From: Hormiphora californensis
Lineage: Eukaryota > Ctenophora > Tentaculata > Cydippida > Pleurobrachiidae
Reading direction: 5' to 3'
Length of the DNA: 64,000 bases
Assembly (NCBI GenBank): GCA_020137815.1
Contig: CM035357.1
Span: forward strand, 3,430,528 to 3,494,527
A program made the position numbers and the translations under genes. Of this stretch, positions 1 through 41,466 are shown in pieces; position 1 is the first letter of the stretch, and the number at the start of each line of letters is the position of its first letter. The notes beneath the pieces are model-generated. The model searched no databases. It had not been told where the DNA came from and saw only the letters and a list, made by a program, of their open reading frames with translations.

Positions 1-560
1 CAGAGCATTGGCCTAATAGTGCTGCTTGCAGTCAAAATTTGGTTACGAAGTCACCCCTATTATTGCATATAGGGGTGACAATACCGCCTACCTAAAAATG
101 ACAATTTACGGGACCTTCTCATAAAAAGTTATCGAAAACTTGTCTAAAACCTATCTAAAACGTATGGTACTAGTTTGTATAGTAACCAGGACCTGAATTC
201 TACAGAAAGTAACGACCGGTAGCGATTACACCACATGTTTAACAACAGAGGTGTGTCGCATAACTCCTTATATGGGCATAAAATTCCAATCTTGTGGAAT
301 TTTTTCTGACTCGACTATAGCTTAGTTATCAATGAATCCACCTCTAATACCTTTGGAATGGCATTTTGCACATTTCTGAAGGTTTTTGTAGCCAAATTCC
401 AGCATCTTCATAGTTTTCCAAAAACAAAAAGAGTGTTAATGGCCAAAATTTCGAAAAATTCCGGTATGTAATGGTAGCTCAGACAATTTCCTCGGTATGT
501 TCAAAAAATTAGAACTTTCTGTTTTGTAGTTTGGACACAGGAATTTTTTTCCCGCCGTAC
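1..560. repeat. 530-bp interspersed repeat, copy A
   Basis: This stretch matches 3046-3576 nearly base for base (both contain ggttacgaagtcaccc, then a run ending ttttttcccgccg). No ORF of note. It precedes each CDCA7-like copy, so it may mark the unit boundary of the tandem duplication or be a transposable element. A short related motif (ggttacgaagtcaccctg) recurs at 38635 and 57852. Confidence 0.7.
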
Positions 561-904
561 AAGCGATATTATTACCCCTCCGTGAGCTAGCGCAGAGGGG
601 GAATTTCATTACCAAAGTCAAAATACGGTAACGCAAAATACAGTAAGGAGACGCGCACGGTGCATAACGCGCAGCAAAAAGTTCATGTGTCAGCACGTAC
701 TAGCGCCCTGATTGGTCACGGTTGCGCGTCGTCTTACTGTATCTTCGTTTTCCATTACCGTTTTCCCACTACAAGCGACCGTGTTACAACTTTCTCTCTC
801 TCTCCATCTTTCTTTGTTTATATCTTTCTCGGGCGTTATTTTATTGTTTGCATTAATTATAATTCACCCATGTGCTGAATAATGAATCCCCAATGATTGT
901 ATAG

Positions 905-3001
905 GTGTCGAGGTAGCACTACGGGAGAGTGGAGACCACGATGAGTTTTTTGAGACACCCATTTGTCTCTCAACATCTACGGGCCGCTATCATGTAAGAT
1001 TATATTATCATATCAGATCAGATAATCGTACAGTACCATAAATGTGAGATTGTATCCCCTCTTTTGGCTTGAAGACCCCTTACTCAACAACTTTTTGCTG
1101 GACGCACAATTTAGCGATTTGAATTTACAATTACCATGTAAATTTACAACTACTGTGTATTTTTTCAGAACAGACCAGTGAGAGAGGTAGAAGTTGAATT
1201 CAAAACTGAGGAGGATCGAGAGAAGTGGAATGAGGATGTATCTAAACCAGCGGAGCATTTCACAGACAAAATCTATAGTGCTAATGTAGGTTTAATTCAT
1301 TCCAAATACTATTGTTCCAATACTAATTCACTTTTATCAATCAGCCCATTAGTACATAATTGACACCCATTAACCCTAATTGACACTAATTAACTCTTTA
1401 CATAACCACACACAGGGTACGACATGTCACCAGTGCCGACAAAAGACACTGGACGGTAAAACCCGGTGTAAGAATATCAACTGCCCGGGTCAGAGGGGGC
1501 AGTTTTGTAACGTTTGTCTGAAGAATAGATACGGAGAAAAGGTGCTGGATGCCCTACAGGATAAGGTATGTTACATGTAGCGGGATGTTCCACAAACATA
1601 CTGTTTATATCGCCCCATCTTTATCCCCATAGTTCTGTAACTCACTGCCCACCTGATCTGGTGCCGCCCGTCAATGTTTACAACCTCCCCCGATCCCCGT
1701 CTGGCGTCTTGTCCAGTGTCCTCTCCTGTACCCCCCGGCCCCCCAACTTTTCCTATCCTGTAACCCCTCTCCCTCTACAGAGATGGCTGTGTCCACCATG
1801 TCGTGGTATTTGCAACTGCTCCGTCTGCAACTCCCGTCGAGGAAGACCCCCAACTGGTGTGCTTCTACCCATCGCAATGGAAAAGGGGTTTTCTTGTGTC
1901 AAGGATTATTTGGAAAGGTGAGATTCTGAAAAAGAATGTATGGGGGGGGCGTCACCTTTTTATTGCCCATAATCCCAGCGAATTTTGGTTTTGCCCATAT
2001 GGGCAAAATGGGCAAAAGTGGGCAAATTGAAATGTTCAGTGTTATATAATATGTCGTTTTTTCAAGTCTATACCTTGATTTCATCTCTTAAAAACTCGGT
2101 CAGAATTAAAATGGTCTTAATTTGGTGTCTAATTAGAAGTCAAATTCTTTTTAGTGGTCAAATCCTAAATTTAGGATTTTTTAGGTTTTTTTGGCTTTAA
2201 TGGGTTTTAGAAACATCCTAGAACAAAATAAATACAAGCATCTTCCTCAGCGCGAAATTCTGCTTCAATTATAGTGGCTATAAACCTATCTATGATGTAA
2301 GGTGCAGGAGTTATTTTTTGCCCATTTTTGCCCATTTTGCCCAAAGTCCCACGATTCCCCCCCCCCCCCCCCCCCCCCCCGATGTATGGGAAGTTTATTT
2401 GATGCAAATATCTGTAACATATAATATGTTGCTCAGAAGTGTTCATAGACTGTTCTGTTCAAGCCTTATCTCAATTCTTTTTGTTGAGTTACTCAAAAAA
2501 TTATTTGCAGTGTCGAACAGAAGAAAGGAAAGAAACGAAAGGCTGGAGGAGAACTTGTTGTTGAGTTTGATGATGAGAACAAGGAAAATATCGATCCGAG
2601 GGAGCATGTAAAACAGGTACATATTTTATTCTCTGGATCAGCTGTGTAGGGCTGACGGCACCGTCCGTGGTGATTGGTGGAGACATGTGAAGAGAGTGAC
2701 CCCTGTGGTGTACTAACATGGTCCCGAGTTTTATCAGGCATAGACGACTCGAGATTTTACAAAGTTTATTCGTAAGATTAAGAAAATTGTGAATTTGTAA
2801 TCGTTTTTATTGTATCGTCAGGGAAATTTAAACATTCCATCCTCTCAGGAACTACAGACTGAAGACATCAAAGTTGAACCAACGAGGGAAATAAAGGAGG
2901 AAATGTTAGAAGAGGACTGTTTCGAGAATATAGATCCTGAACTTATTGAACAAGCATTGATTGCAGTCAAACAGGAATTGAGTGAAAAGGGGATTGAGTG
3001 A
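905..3001 (+). CDS. CDCA7-like zinc-finger protein, copy 1 (5'-incomplete)
   Basis: Six exons read in consistent phase: 905-993, 1169-1285, 1416-1565, 1781-1917, 2511-2616 and 2849-3001 (or 2822-3001; both acceptors keep frame), with stop TGA at 2999-3001. The exon at 1416-1565 starts [18 protein letters not shown] and the next encodes [15 protein letters not shown]. Together these are the CxxC-rich zf-4CXXC_R1 domain of CDCA7/CDCA7L. CDCA7 proteins recruit the HELLS remodeller and support DNA-methylation maintenance in the nucleus (family knowledge). The last exons encode a Lys-rich stretch ([10 protein letters not shown]) and an acidic C-terminus. The two exons that precede 905 in the neighbouring copy (3574-3622 and 3782-3887) are absent here; unrelated repeat sequence occupies 560-790. 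This copy is therefore 5'-truncated, or it uses exons left of the window. It could be a pseudogene, although every visible exon is open. Confidence 0.8.
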
Positions 3002-3045
3002 AAACAATGATGATTGAATTGGACTCTATAGTTTTTAATTTTCTT

Positions 3046-3576
3046 GCTGCTTGCGTCAAAATTTGGTTACGAAGTCACCCCATTATTGCATATGGGGTGA
3101 CAATACCCCACCTAAAAATACAATTTACGGGACCTTCTCATAAAAAGTTATCGAAAACTTGTCTAAAACCTATCTAAAACGTATGGTACTATTTTGTATA
3201 GTAACCAGGACCTGAATTCTACAGAAAGTAACGACCGGTAGCGATACACCCACATGTTATAACACAGAGGTGTGTCGCATAACTCCTTATATGGGCATAA
3301 AATTCCAATCTTGTGGAATTTTTTCTGACTCGACTATAGCTTTTTATCAATGAATCCACCTCTAATACCTTTGGAATGGCATTTTGCACATTTTCTGAAG
3401 GTTTTTGTAGCCAAATTCCAGCATCTTCATAGTTTTCCAAAAACAAAAAGAGTGTTAATGGCCAAAATTTCGAAAAATTCCGGTATGTAATGGTAGCTCA
3501 GACAATTTCCTCGGTATTTCAAAAATTAGAACTTTCTGTTTTGTAGTTTGGACACAGGAATTTTTTTTTCCCGCCG
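3046..3576. repeat. 530-bp interspersed repeat, copy B
   Basis: Second copy of the repeat at 1-557, lying between the two CDCA7-like copies. Its right end (cccgccg) joins directly to coding sequence for the first visible exon of copy 2, which suggests it interrupted that exon or its intron. Confidence 0.7.
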
Positions 3577-6500
3577 GCCATCTCTACCACTCGAACCTCC
3601 TCGTAAGAAGAAAAAGGCAAGGGTGAGTCTCGTAGACAGAACACGATTTTTTGTCTATCTGGCAGCGCCGTGCACCCGATCTGGGCGCTCTGTCCTCAAC
3701 TTGAGAATCTAGACGGGGGGGGGGACAGATTATTGTATAATTCTTGTTCGACCAGCCTTCTCACTGTGTGCCACTTTTCAGAGTACGTTTGAAAGGAAGA
3801 TTGTGAAAGAGACCCCGTACCAAGCCAAGGTGGTGAGAAGGAACCCCTCCCGACACGCTCGGAACACCATCGATCATGTACCCGATGGTGAGTGAGCCTA
3901 CCATATCTCTTATTGGGCATATTAGTATTGGCCTGGCCCTATTTGATTATCATTTCGTTCGAATAAGGAAACAGCGGTCAGAGCATTGGCCTAACAACTT
4001 TCTCTCCCCATCTTTCTTTGTTTATATCTTTCTCGGGCGTTATTTTATTGTTTGAATTTATTATAATTCACCCACGTGTGCTGAATAATGAACCCCCAAT
4101 GATTGTATAGGTGTCGAGGTAGCGTTACGGGAGAGTGGAGACCACGATGAGTTTTTTGAGACCCCCATTTGTCTCTCAACATCTACGGGCCGCTATCATG
4201 TAAGATCATATCATAATATCAGATCAGATAATCGTACAGTACCGATGATTATGTGAGATTGTATCCCCTCTTTTTGCTTGAAGACCCCTTACTCAACAAC
4301 TTTTTGCTGGACGCAAAATTTAGCGATTTGAATTTACAATTACCATGTAAATTTACAACTACTGTGTATTTTTTTCAGAACAGACCAGTGAGAGAGGTAG
4401 AAGTTGAATTCAAAACTGAGGAGGATCGAGAGAAGTGGAATGAAGATGTATCTAAACCAGCGGAGCATTTTACAGACAAAATCTACAGTGCTAATGTAGG
4501 TTTAATTCATTCTAAATATTTTTGTTCCACTTTTATTAATTAGTAATACATAATTGACACCCATTAACCCCGCCTAATCGACACTAATTAACTCTTTACA
4601 TTACCACACAGGGTACAACATGTCACCAGTGCCGACAAAAGACACTGGACGGTAAAACCCGGTGTAAGAACATCAACTGCCCGGGACAGAGGGGGCAGTT
4701 TTGTAACGTTTGTCTGAAGAATAGATACGGAGAAAAGGTGCTGGATGCCCTACAGGATAAGGTATGTAGCGGGATGTTCCACAAACATACTATTTATATC
4801 CACCCACAAACGACTTACGACATCTAATATCTCCCATAGTTCTGTAACTCACTACCCACCTGATCTAAGTGCACTGTCGTTTGGAATCAAAACGGCCAGG
4901 CAAGAAAAATCCCCTTCACCCAACTTGTTCCCCACAACTTTTCCTACCCTGTAACCTCCTCTCCCTCCACAGAGATGGCTGTGTCCACCATGTCGGGGTA
5001 TTTGCAACTGCTCCCTCTGTAACCCCTCTCCCTCTACAGAGATGGCTGTGTCCACCGTGTCGGGGTATTTGCAACTGCTCCGTCTGTAACCCCTCTCCCT
5101 CTACAGAGATGGCTGTGTCCACCGTGTCGGGGTATTTGCAACTGCTCCGTCTGTAACCCCTCTCCCTCCACAGAGATGGCTGTGTCCACCGTGTCGGGGT
5201 ATTTGCAACTGCTCCGTCTGTAACCCCTCTCCCTCTACAGAGATGGCTGTGTCCACCGTGTCGGGGTATTTGCAACTGCTCCGTCTGTAACCTCCTCTCC
5301 CTCCACAGAGATGGCTGTGTCCACCGTGTCGGGGTATTTGCAACTGCTCCGTCTGTAACCTCCTCTCTCCCTCTACAGAGATGGCTGTGTCCACCGTGTC
5401 GGGGTATTTGCAACTGCTCCGTCTGTAACCCCTCTCCCTCCACAGAGATGGCTGTGTCCACCGTGTCGGGGTATTTGCAACTGCTCCGTCTGTAACCTCT
5501 CTCTCCCTCCACAGAGATGGCTGTGTCCACCGTGTCGGGGTATTTGCAACTGCTCCCTCTGTAACCCCTCTCCCTCTACAGAGATGGCTGTGTCCACCAT
5601 GTCGGGGTATTTGCAACTGCTCCGTCTGTAACCCCTCTCCCTCCACAGAGATGGCTGTGTCCACCGTGTCGGGGTATTTGCAACTGCTCCGTCTGTAACC
5701 CCTCTCCCTCTACAGAGATGGCTGTGTCCACCATGTCGGGGTATTTGCAACTGCTCCGTCTGTAACCCCTCTCTCCCTCTACAGAGATGGCTGTGTCCGC
5801 CGTGTCGGGGTATTTGCAACTGCTCCGTCTGTAACCCCTCTCTCCCTCTACAGAGATGGCTGTGTCCGCCGTGTCGGGGTATTTGCAACTGCTCCGTCTG
5901 TAACCTCCTCTCTCCCTCTACAGAGATGGCTGTGTCCACCGTGTCGGGGTATTTGCAACTGCTCCGTCTGTAACCCCTCTCTCCCTCTACAGAGATGGCT
6001 GTGTCCACCGTGTCGGGGTATTTGCAACTGCTCCGTCTGTAACCCCTCTCCCTCTAGAGAGATGGTTGTGTCCACCGTGTCGGGGTATTTGCAACTGCTC
6101 CGTCTGCAACCCCTCTCCCTCTACAGAGATGGCTGTGTCCACCGTGTCGGGGTATTTGCAACTGCTCCGTCTGTAACCCCTCTCTCCCTCTACAGAGATG
6201 GCTGTGTCCGCCGTGTCGGGGTATTTGCAACTGCTCCGTCTGTAACCTCCTCTCTCCCTCTACAGAGATGGCTGTGTCCACCGTGTCGGGGTATTTGCAA
6301 CTGCTCCGTCTGTAACCCCTCTCTCCCTCTACAGAGATGGCTGTGTCCACCGTGTCGGGGTATTTGCAACTGCTCCGTCTGTAACCCCTCTCCCTCTAGA
6401 GAGATGGTTGTGTCCACCGTGTCGGGGTATTTGCAACTGCTCCGTCTGTAACCCCTCTCCCTCTACAGAGATGGCTGTGTCCACCATGTCGGGGTATTTG

Positions 6501-7641
6501 CAACTGCTCCGTCTGTAACCCCTCTCCCTCTACAGAGATGGCTGTGTCCACCGTGTCGGGGTATTTGCAACTGCTCCGTCTGTAACCTCCTCTCTCCCTC
6601 CACAGAGATGGCTGTGTCCACCGTGTCGGGGTATTTGCAACTGCTCCGTCTGTAACCCCTCTCCCTCTACAGAGATGGCTGTGTCCACCGTGTCGGGGTA
6701 TTTGCAACTGCTCCGTCTGTAACCTCTCTCCCTCCACAGAGATGGCTGTGTCCACCGTGTCGGGGTATTTGCAACTGCTCCGTCTGTAACCCCTCTCCCT
6801 CTACAGAGATGGCTGTGTCCACCGTGTCGGGGTATTTGTAACTGCTCCGTCTGTAACCTCTCTCCCTCCACAGAGATGGCTGTGTCCACCGTGTCGGGGT
6901 ATTTGCAACTGCTCCGTCTGTAACTCCCGCCGAGGAAGACCCCCAACTGGTGTGCTTCTACCCATCGCAATGGAAAAGGGGTTTTCTTGTGTCAAGGATT
7001 ATTTGGAAAGGTGAGATTCTAAAAAAGGACGCGGGAAGTTTATTTGATGCAACATATATGTTGCTCAGAAGTGTTCATAGACTGTTCTGTTCAAGCCTTA
7101 TCTCAATTCTTTTTGTTGAGTTACTCAAAAAATTATTTGCAGTGTCGAACAGAAGAAAGGAAAGAAACGAAGGGCTGGAGGAGAACTTGTTGTTGAATTT
7201 GATGATGAGAACAAAGAAAATATCGATCCGAGGGGAAATGTAAAACAGGTACATATTTTATTCTCTGGATCAGCTGTGTAGGGCTGACGGCACCGTCCGT
7301 GGTGGAGACAGTGTGAAGAGAGTGACCCCTGGCCCTGTGGTGAACTCACGTGGTCCCGAGTTTTATCACTATCAGGCATAGACGACTCGAGATTTTACAA
7401 AGTTTATTTGTAAGATTAAGAAAATTGTGAATTTGTAATCGTTTTTATTATATCGTGACCTGGAAATTTAAACATTCCATCCTCCCAGGAACTACAGACT
7501 GAGGGCATCAAAGTTGAACCACCGAGGGAGATAAAGGAGGAAATGTTAGAAGAGGACTGTTTCGAGAATATAGATCCTGCACTAATTGAACAAGCATTGA
7601 TTGCAGTCAAACAGGAATTGAGTGAAAAGGGAATTGAGTAA
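3574..7641 (+). CDS. CDCA7-like zinc-finger protein, copy 2 (with amplified exon edge)
   Basis: Exons in matching phase: up to 3622 (5' limit unclear, ends in KKKKAR), 3782-3887, 4111-4199, 4379-4495, 4612-4761, 6874-7010, 7143-7248 and 7489-7641 (stop TAA). The zf-4CXXC_R1 core is intact: CHQC and CNVC in 4612-4761, then CPPC and CNCSVC in 6874-7010. The protein is nearly identical to the copy at 905-3001 and has two additional upstream exons. The first visible exon abuts a 530-bp interspersed repeat at about 3573 with no acceptor, so the true start codon is not visible. The intron before the exon at 6874 is swollen by 28 extra copies of that exon's first 46-47 nt plus acceptor. In the last exon the upstream acceptor used as an option in copy 1 is lost (gtcag became gtgacc), so 7489 must be the start. 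Same role as copy 1 by homology. Confidence 0.8.
4971..6920 (+). repeat. 67-70 bp minisatellite made of a zinc-finger exon edge plus its 3' splice site, 29 units
   Basis: The unit is polypyrimidine tract + CAG + AGATGGCTGTGTCCACC... + CTCCGTCTGTAAC. It recurs with GATGG at 4974, 5041, 5108, 5175, 5242, 5310, 5380 and so on to 6875. Each unit carries a plausible acceptor (ccctctacag or ccctccacag) followed by the codons for [17 protein letters not shown]. Only the last unit continues into the rest of the exon (SRRGRPP...) and a donor at 7011. Unit lengths of mostly 67, 69 or 70 bp break the frame from unit to unit. Two units (6061 and 6403) have lost the acceptor CAG (ctctagagagatgg). Those two sit in blocks repeated at exactly 342 bp (5855-6061 versus 6197-6403), a higher-order repeat. 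The homologous site in copy 1 (1771-1830) is single. Confidence 0.95.
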
Positions 7642-7695
7642 AAACAATGATGATTGAATTGGACTCTATAATTTTTAATTAATTTATTCTACCAG

Positions 7696-7806
7696 TCAGG
7701 AACCGACCGACACAAGTAAACAACCAATCAGAACTCGTTATTTAGGTCACGTGACTGGTTATCAGCCAATCAGGGACCAGTATTTCCTGATTCGGTCGGT
7801 TCCTGC
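7696..7806. repeat. Short inverted repeat
   Basis: CAGGAACCGACCGA at the left is the reverse complement of TCGGTCGGTTCCTG at the right, with three CCAAT-like motifs inside. It lies just 3' of the CDCA7-like copy 2 stop codon. Either a small hairpin element or a terminator-like structure; I favour a MITE remnant. Confidence 0.6.
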
Positions 7807-7823
7807 TACCAGTTATGCTCATA

Positions 7824-8216
7824 CAGTCGGACCCCGATTTACCGGGATCCTCGGGGGAAGCCATTTTGCCCGGTAAATCGGGGTGCCCGGCGAAGCCGGG
7901 TGGGTAATCAAAAAGCCCTTACTTGAGGCGCACCCAATGGGTGCGCTAGTTCTGTAAAATTTTGCAAAAAAAAGTTATGAAATTTTTCAAAGGTATACCA
8001 GCCACGTTCGAATCGTGTTTCGAATCGGGGCAACTTATCACGTGTCCTGCCGCTAATTAGACGGTTCGAAACGAACCGATACGTGATCCCCATTAGACCT
8101 AGCGAATTGCAAATGCAAGTTTACCAAGCGGCCAAACTTCGAAAATTTTCCAAAAAAAATCGGGGGAAAGAAATCCTCCCGGTAAATCGGGGTTCCGGTA
8201 AATCGGGGTCCGACTG
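7824..8216. mobile_element. TA-flanked hairpin-ended element (CAGTCGGACCCC family)
   Basis: Terminal inverted repeats CAGTCGGACCCCGATTTACC and GGTAAATCGGGGTCCGACTG, bounded by TA on both sides (7822-7823 and 8217-8218). This is the pattern of pogo/Tigger or other Tc1-mariner-type non-autonomous elements. No transposase ORF is visible. The inside carries the palindrome gcgcacccaatgggtgcgc that also occurs near 17618 and 42000. Confidence 0.8.
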
Positions 8217-8506
8217 TACTATTATTATTTGCAGGTTCATTTTTACACTGGCAGCAGCATTTTTATCCATTTTTAACCTTTTGCATATCAATATATCATT
8301 ATATTATTTCCTATTAAAGTTATTTTGTTACAACTTCATAGATCCGACTATTTTATTTGTTCCTGGAACGGGCATTGGATTTGAGGTGGTCATTAAAAAG
8401 GATTACCATGACATGAGGGGTGACCCAAGAATCTCTGGAAAGATCTATTTATGTCCGTGGTGGTCCATTGTATTGGTACCAATTATACCATTGCTACATT
8501 GGAGGG

Positions 8507-9990
8507 GCAATTTCGGATTAGCCGCAAACGTTGTCTGGACCTGTTTGGCGGCGGCGCCGTCAGACCAGATCAGAGCCAGATCGAGTCGACGCCGCCAGAC
8601 AGGTCTGGACGGGCTTCAACGTTCAGACGCCGTCTGACCAATCTTGATCTTAAACGCGTTTTTCCCACAACCGAGACGGGATTGAACTTCAAGCCCGTCT
8701 CAAGTTCACTTCAAATTGAAGCTGACTTGAGACGAGCAACACTATACTGATACACGGTGTTCATTTTGGATCTTTACAAGCGTTGGGCTTCACCCAGAAG
8801 AAAGTTGACAAAATTAGCTTATGAAACTTCATACTTGGACTATTCTATACCCTCATTCAAGGTTCCTGGTGTTTTCGGAGCTCTAGCATCCCGGGAAGTG
8901 TGTTTTCGGTATCAAAACTACCAGAAGGAATTTTTTTGCTTGTGCTGAGACTTTGCTAAAATGTTTTTTGGGTATTTTCTATCTCAAACTCAAAGTTTTA
9001 TGATGATTTCATGTGTTTTTCGGTCTCAGAATTTCGAAAAAAGTGGCTGGAAAGACTCTAAAATGTCAATTTTTGAGCCATTTTAGAGTCTTTTCAGCCA
9101 CTTTTTTCGAAATTCTGAGACCGAAAAACACATCCAATCATCATAAAACTTTGGGTTTGACATAGAAAATACCCAAAAAACATTTTAGCATAGTCTTAGC
9201 ACCAGCAAAAATTCCTTCTGGTATGTAGTTTTGATGCCAAAAACACACTTCCTGGGGTGCTAGAGCTCCGAAAACACCAGGAACCTTGAATGAGGGTATA
9301 GAATAGTCCAAGTATGAAGTTTCATAAGCTAAGTTAGCTGCTAACTTTGCCAACTTTTTTCTGGGTGAAGCCCAACGCGTTGCAACGCTTGTAAAGATCC
9401 AAAATGAACACCCTGTACAAGTGCAGGCGTGCGTTTATACGAGTTTTGACGAAATCGGACGGAACTTCTGAAACCAAACACTGTTTGAAAGTGAAACACG
9501 TCTCAAGAATCAAAATGTGTCGCAAATTAGAATCTCCGTCTCAAAAACACACATTCAGGCGTTCTTGAGACGAAATTTCCAATTGGCGACACGTGTTCCG
9601 TCTGATTTCGTCCAGCTCAATGCTCATCAGTCTGATTTCGACTAACTACGTCTAAACCTTGGGCACGTCGCGCCCTCTTTTTTTCGCGAACCCCTCACAC
9701 AGAGGCTTCGCAGCCAAGTCTAAACCGTAAAAAACGCACGTCTACTTGTAGCCCGTCTCAACCTGTCGTCCTGTCTGGCAGTGGCGCCGCCGACCCCATC
9801 TGAACGCACGACGAGTTGAGACATGTCTCAACTCGTCTTATTCAAGCCCGTCCTGTCTGGCGGCGCCAGACCACAATTTGATTCTAAAATTTGAGCACGC
9901 GACAGTGTGCTCAGATGGGGTCGCGGCGCCAGACAGAGCCCGTCTTGGGGGAAACCGTCTAGACAATGTTTGCGGTTAATCCGAAATTGC
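8507..9990. mobile_element. 1.5 kb foldback element with 320-bp perfect-looking arms
   Basis: Outer ends GCAATTTCGGATTA and TAATCCGAAATTGC are inverted repeats. The inner arms 8753-9076 and 9078-9415 are almost exact reverse complements with essentially no loop. The outer segments also contain several GTCTGGCGGCGCC-type palindromes. Short ORFs in both arms read the same peptide because of the symmetry and are not evidence for a gene. No transposase domain recognised. Confidence 0.85.
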
Positions 9991-10296
9991 CTTATTTTTA
10001 ACCGACCGGTAGGAAACTGAATAACAATTGGCTGAGATTTGTTAAAATCAATAAACGATTACACATTGTTTTTACATATGGAGGATACGTAAAGTTAAAG
10101 ATAAAATTTTCCAACTCAAAACGTAAACGGGAAGTGAAGTATTGATACCATGACCAAATAGCCACCAAAACTTTTGGCAAAAGGACTATTTTATTTTCTC
10201 CATAATATTTAACAACAAAATATAATAATAGTTTCATAAAAAATAAGAAAAAGAGTGTCATTTAAAGAGTTCGCAAACTCGAATTAAGTTAAGTGT

Positions 10297-39876
<29,580 letters not shown>

Positions 39877-39932
39877 ATCGCTGCAACCTAGAGTGAAATG
39901 ATTTATGAAGGAGCAGTTGTTGCTATGTGTAA

Positions 39933-40688
39933 CTAGGCACGGCGTGCCTGGTGAAATTTTAACACGACCTAGCATGCGACGGGAAACCACCACTTGTACG
40001 TGAAAATAAGCAAGAAAAGTTGTCATTTTGACCGTTTTGCCTACTTAAATTTTCTACAAACCAACGATCTGTTATTGGATTGGTATGAAATCTTGGATTT
40101 TAGTCGAAAATTGTCCCATAAACAACTTAAGCATGGTCCCGATTGACCATTTCAATCAGAAGTTTGTCGAAAATTCCAAAATCCAAAAAACAAGAAAATC
40201 AAGTTACGGTTCTCCTAGTTGGCAGATTTCAACAATTTGCCCAAATCTAACCATAAATCGGATATACACGAAAACTTGGTTCTTGGTAGAAAAATGACCA
40301 TTTTAACGATTGGCACAAGTTTCAAATTCCTATCTCAACGTTTTCAATGGTTTAGGGGCCAAAAACCTCCAAAAAATGGTAAAAAATCAACTTTTGACCA
40401 TTTTACAGTCATTTTAGAGATTCGACTTCAACGGCAATCGATTCTACGTGCAAAAATAGGTGGGGGTGACATATTTCGTGTGCTAAGTCATTATGGATTT
40501 TTCGGGACCACGTTTAATATAGCCAATTTTGACCCAAATCAAATAAAAGTAAAAAAAAAGATTTTAGGGAATGGAATGTTTTTTCCCGCACCGTAGCGCC
40601 ATTCTGTAGACCCTCAGCTACCACGTACAAGTGGTGGTTTCCCGTCGCATGCTAGGTCGTGTTAAAATTTCACCAGGCACGCCGTGTA
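39933..40688. mobile_element. 750-bp hairpin-ended element at the vinculin 5' flank
   Basis: 68-bp terminal inverted repeats: ctaggcacggcgtgcctggt... at the left, ...accaggcacgccgtgtag at the right. They contain gcatgcgacgggaaaccacc. No convincing ORF. It lies 57 bp upstream of the vinculin start codon, so it forms part of the promoter or 5' UTR. It is also present in the second assembly copy (59157-59912). Confidence 0.85.
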
Positions 40689-40826
40689 GGAGTGAGTTAG
40701 TAGGAGTGAGTTACTTAAATAATCAACCTGTATAGGATTCATGTTGATTATAGGATAAAGGGAAGCGGGGGCGATGGGGATAAAGAGAAAGAGATCAAGA
40801 GAAAGATAGAGAGAAAGAAATAGAGA

Positions 40827-40950
<124 letters not shown>

Positions 40951-41466
40951 CTTGAGGTAAAGCTTGGCTGCAGCTGTAGTGTCTACACTCATAACTCTTG
41001 CTTACATACCCTTTATCTTCTCTCAAATGTATACTTTCATATCAGGACTTCTGTTGTGTTTTCTGAGGGTTTGAAGCACGAGTGGATATTGTGTGAAGCA
41101 GTGTGAATTTGATCTATACAGGATTATTTTGGGACTTTCATCCATTTAAGTCAGTGATTGTCATCAGTTTTTTCCCCACATTATGTGAGCCGTTTTAATT
41201 CAGTTTTTCCAAGTTGGTCTTCTAAGAGAGTGTTTTTTTCTAACTTTGTATCCCGCTCTGATTGCCGTCAGTGGTAGTAGTTATATTTTGATCTACTGCC
41301 CCTGGACGGTATGGGCGGAATATAAGTACGTGTATTATTATTATTATTATTATTGTCTTTCGTCCTTTTTAGTCAGGGGTTTCAGCCGTTGAATTGGGCT
41401 GCTTTGTAGTATGTTACACCCCTATTATATATAATATGTAACAGGTTGTAACAGCAATATGTAACA

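Noticed and set aside
4916-6995. Long - strand ORFs ([11 protein letters not shown]... repeats) across the CDCA7 array
   Set aside because: They are the antisense reading of the exon-edge minisatellite; length follows the repeat period, not coding selection.
8753-9525. Similar ORFs on both strands (AYETSYLDYSIPSFKVPGV...)
   Set aside because: Same peptide on both strands because the element is an inverted repeat; no known domain and no splice context.
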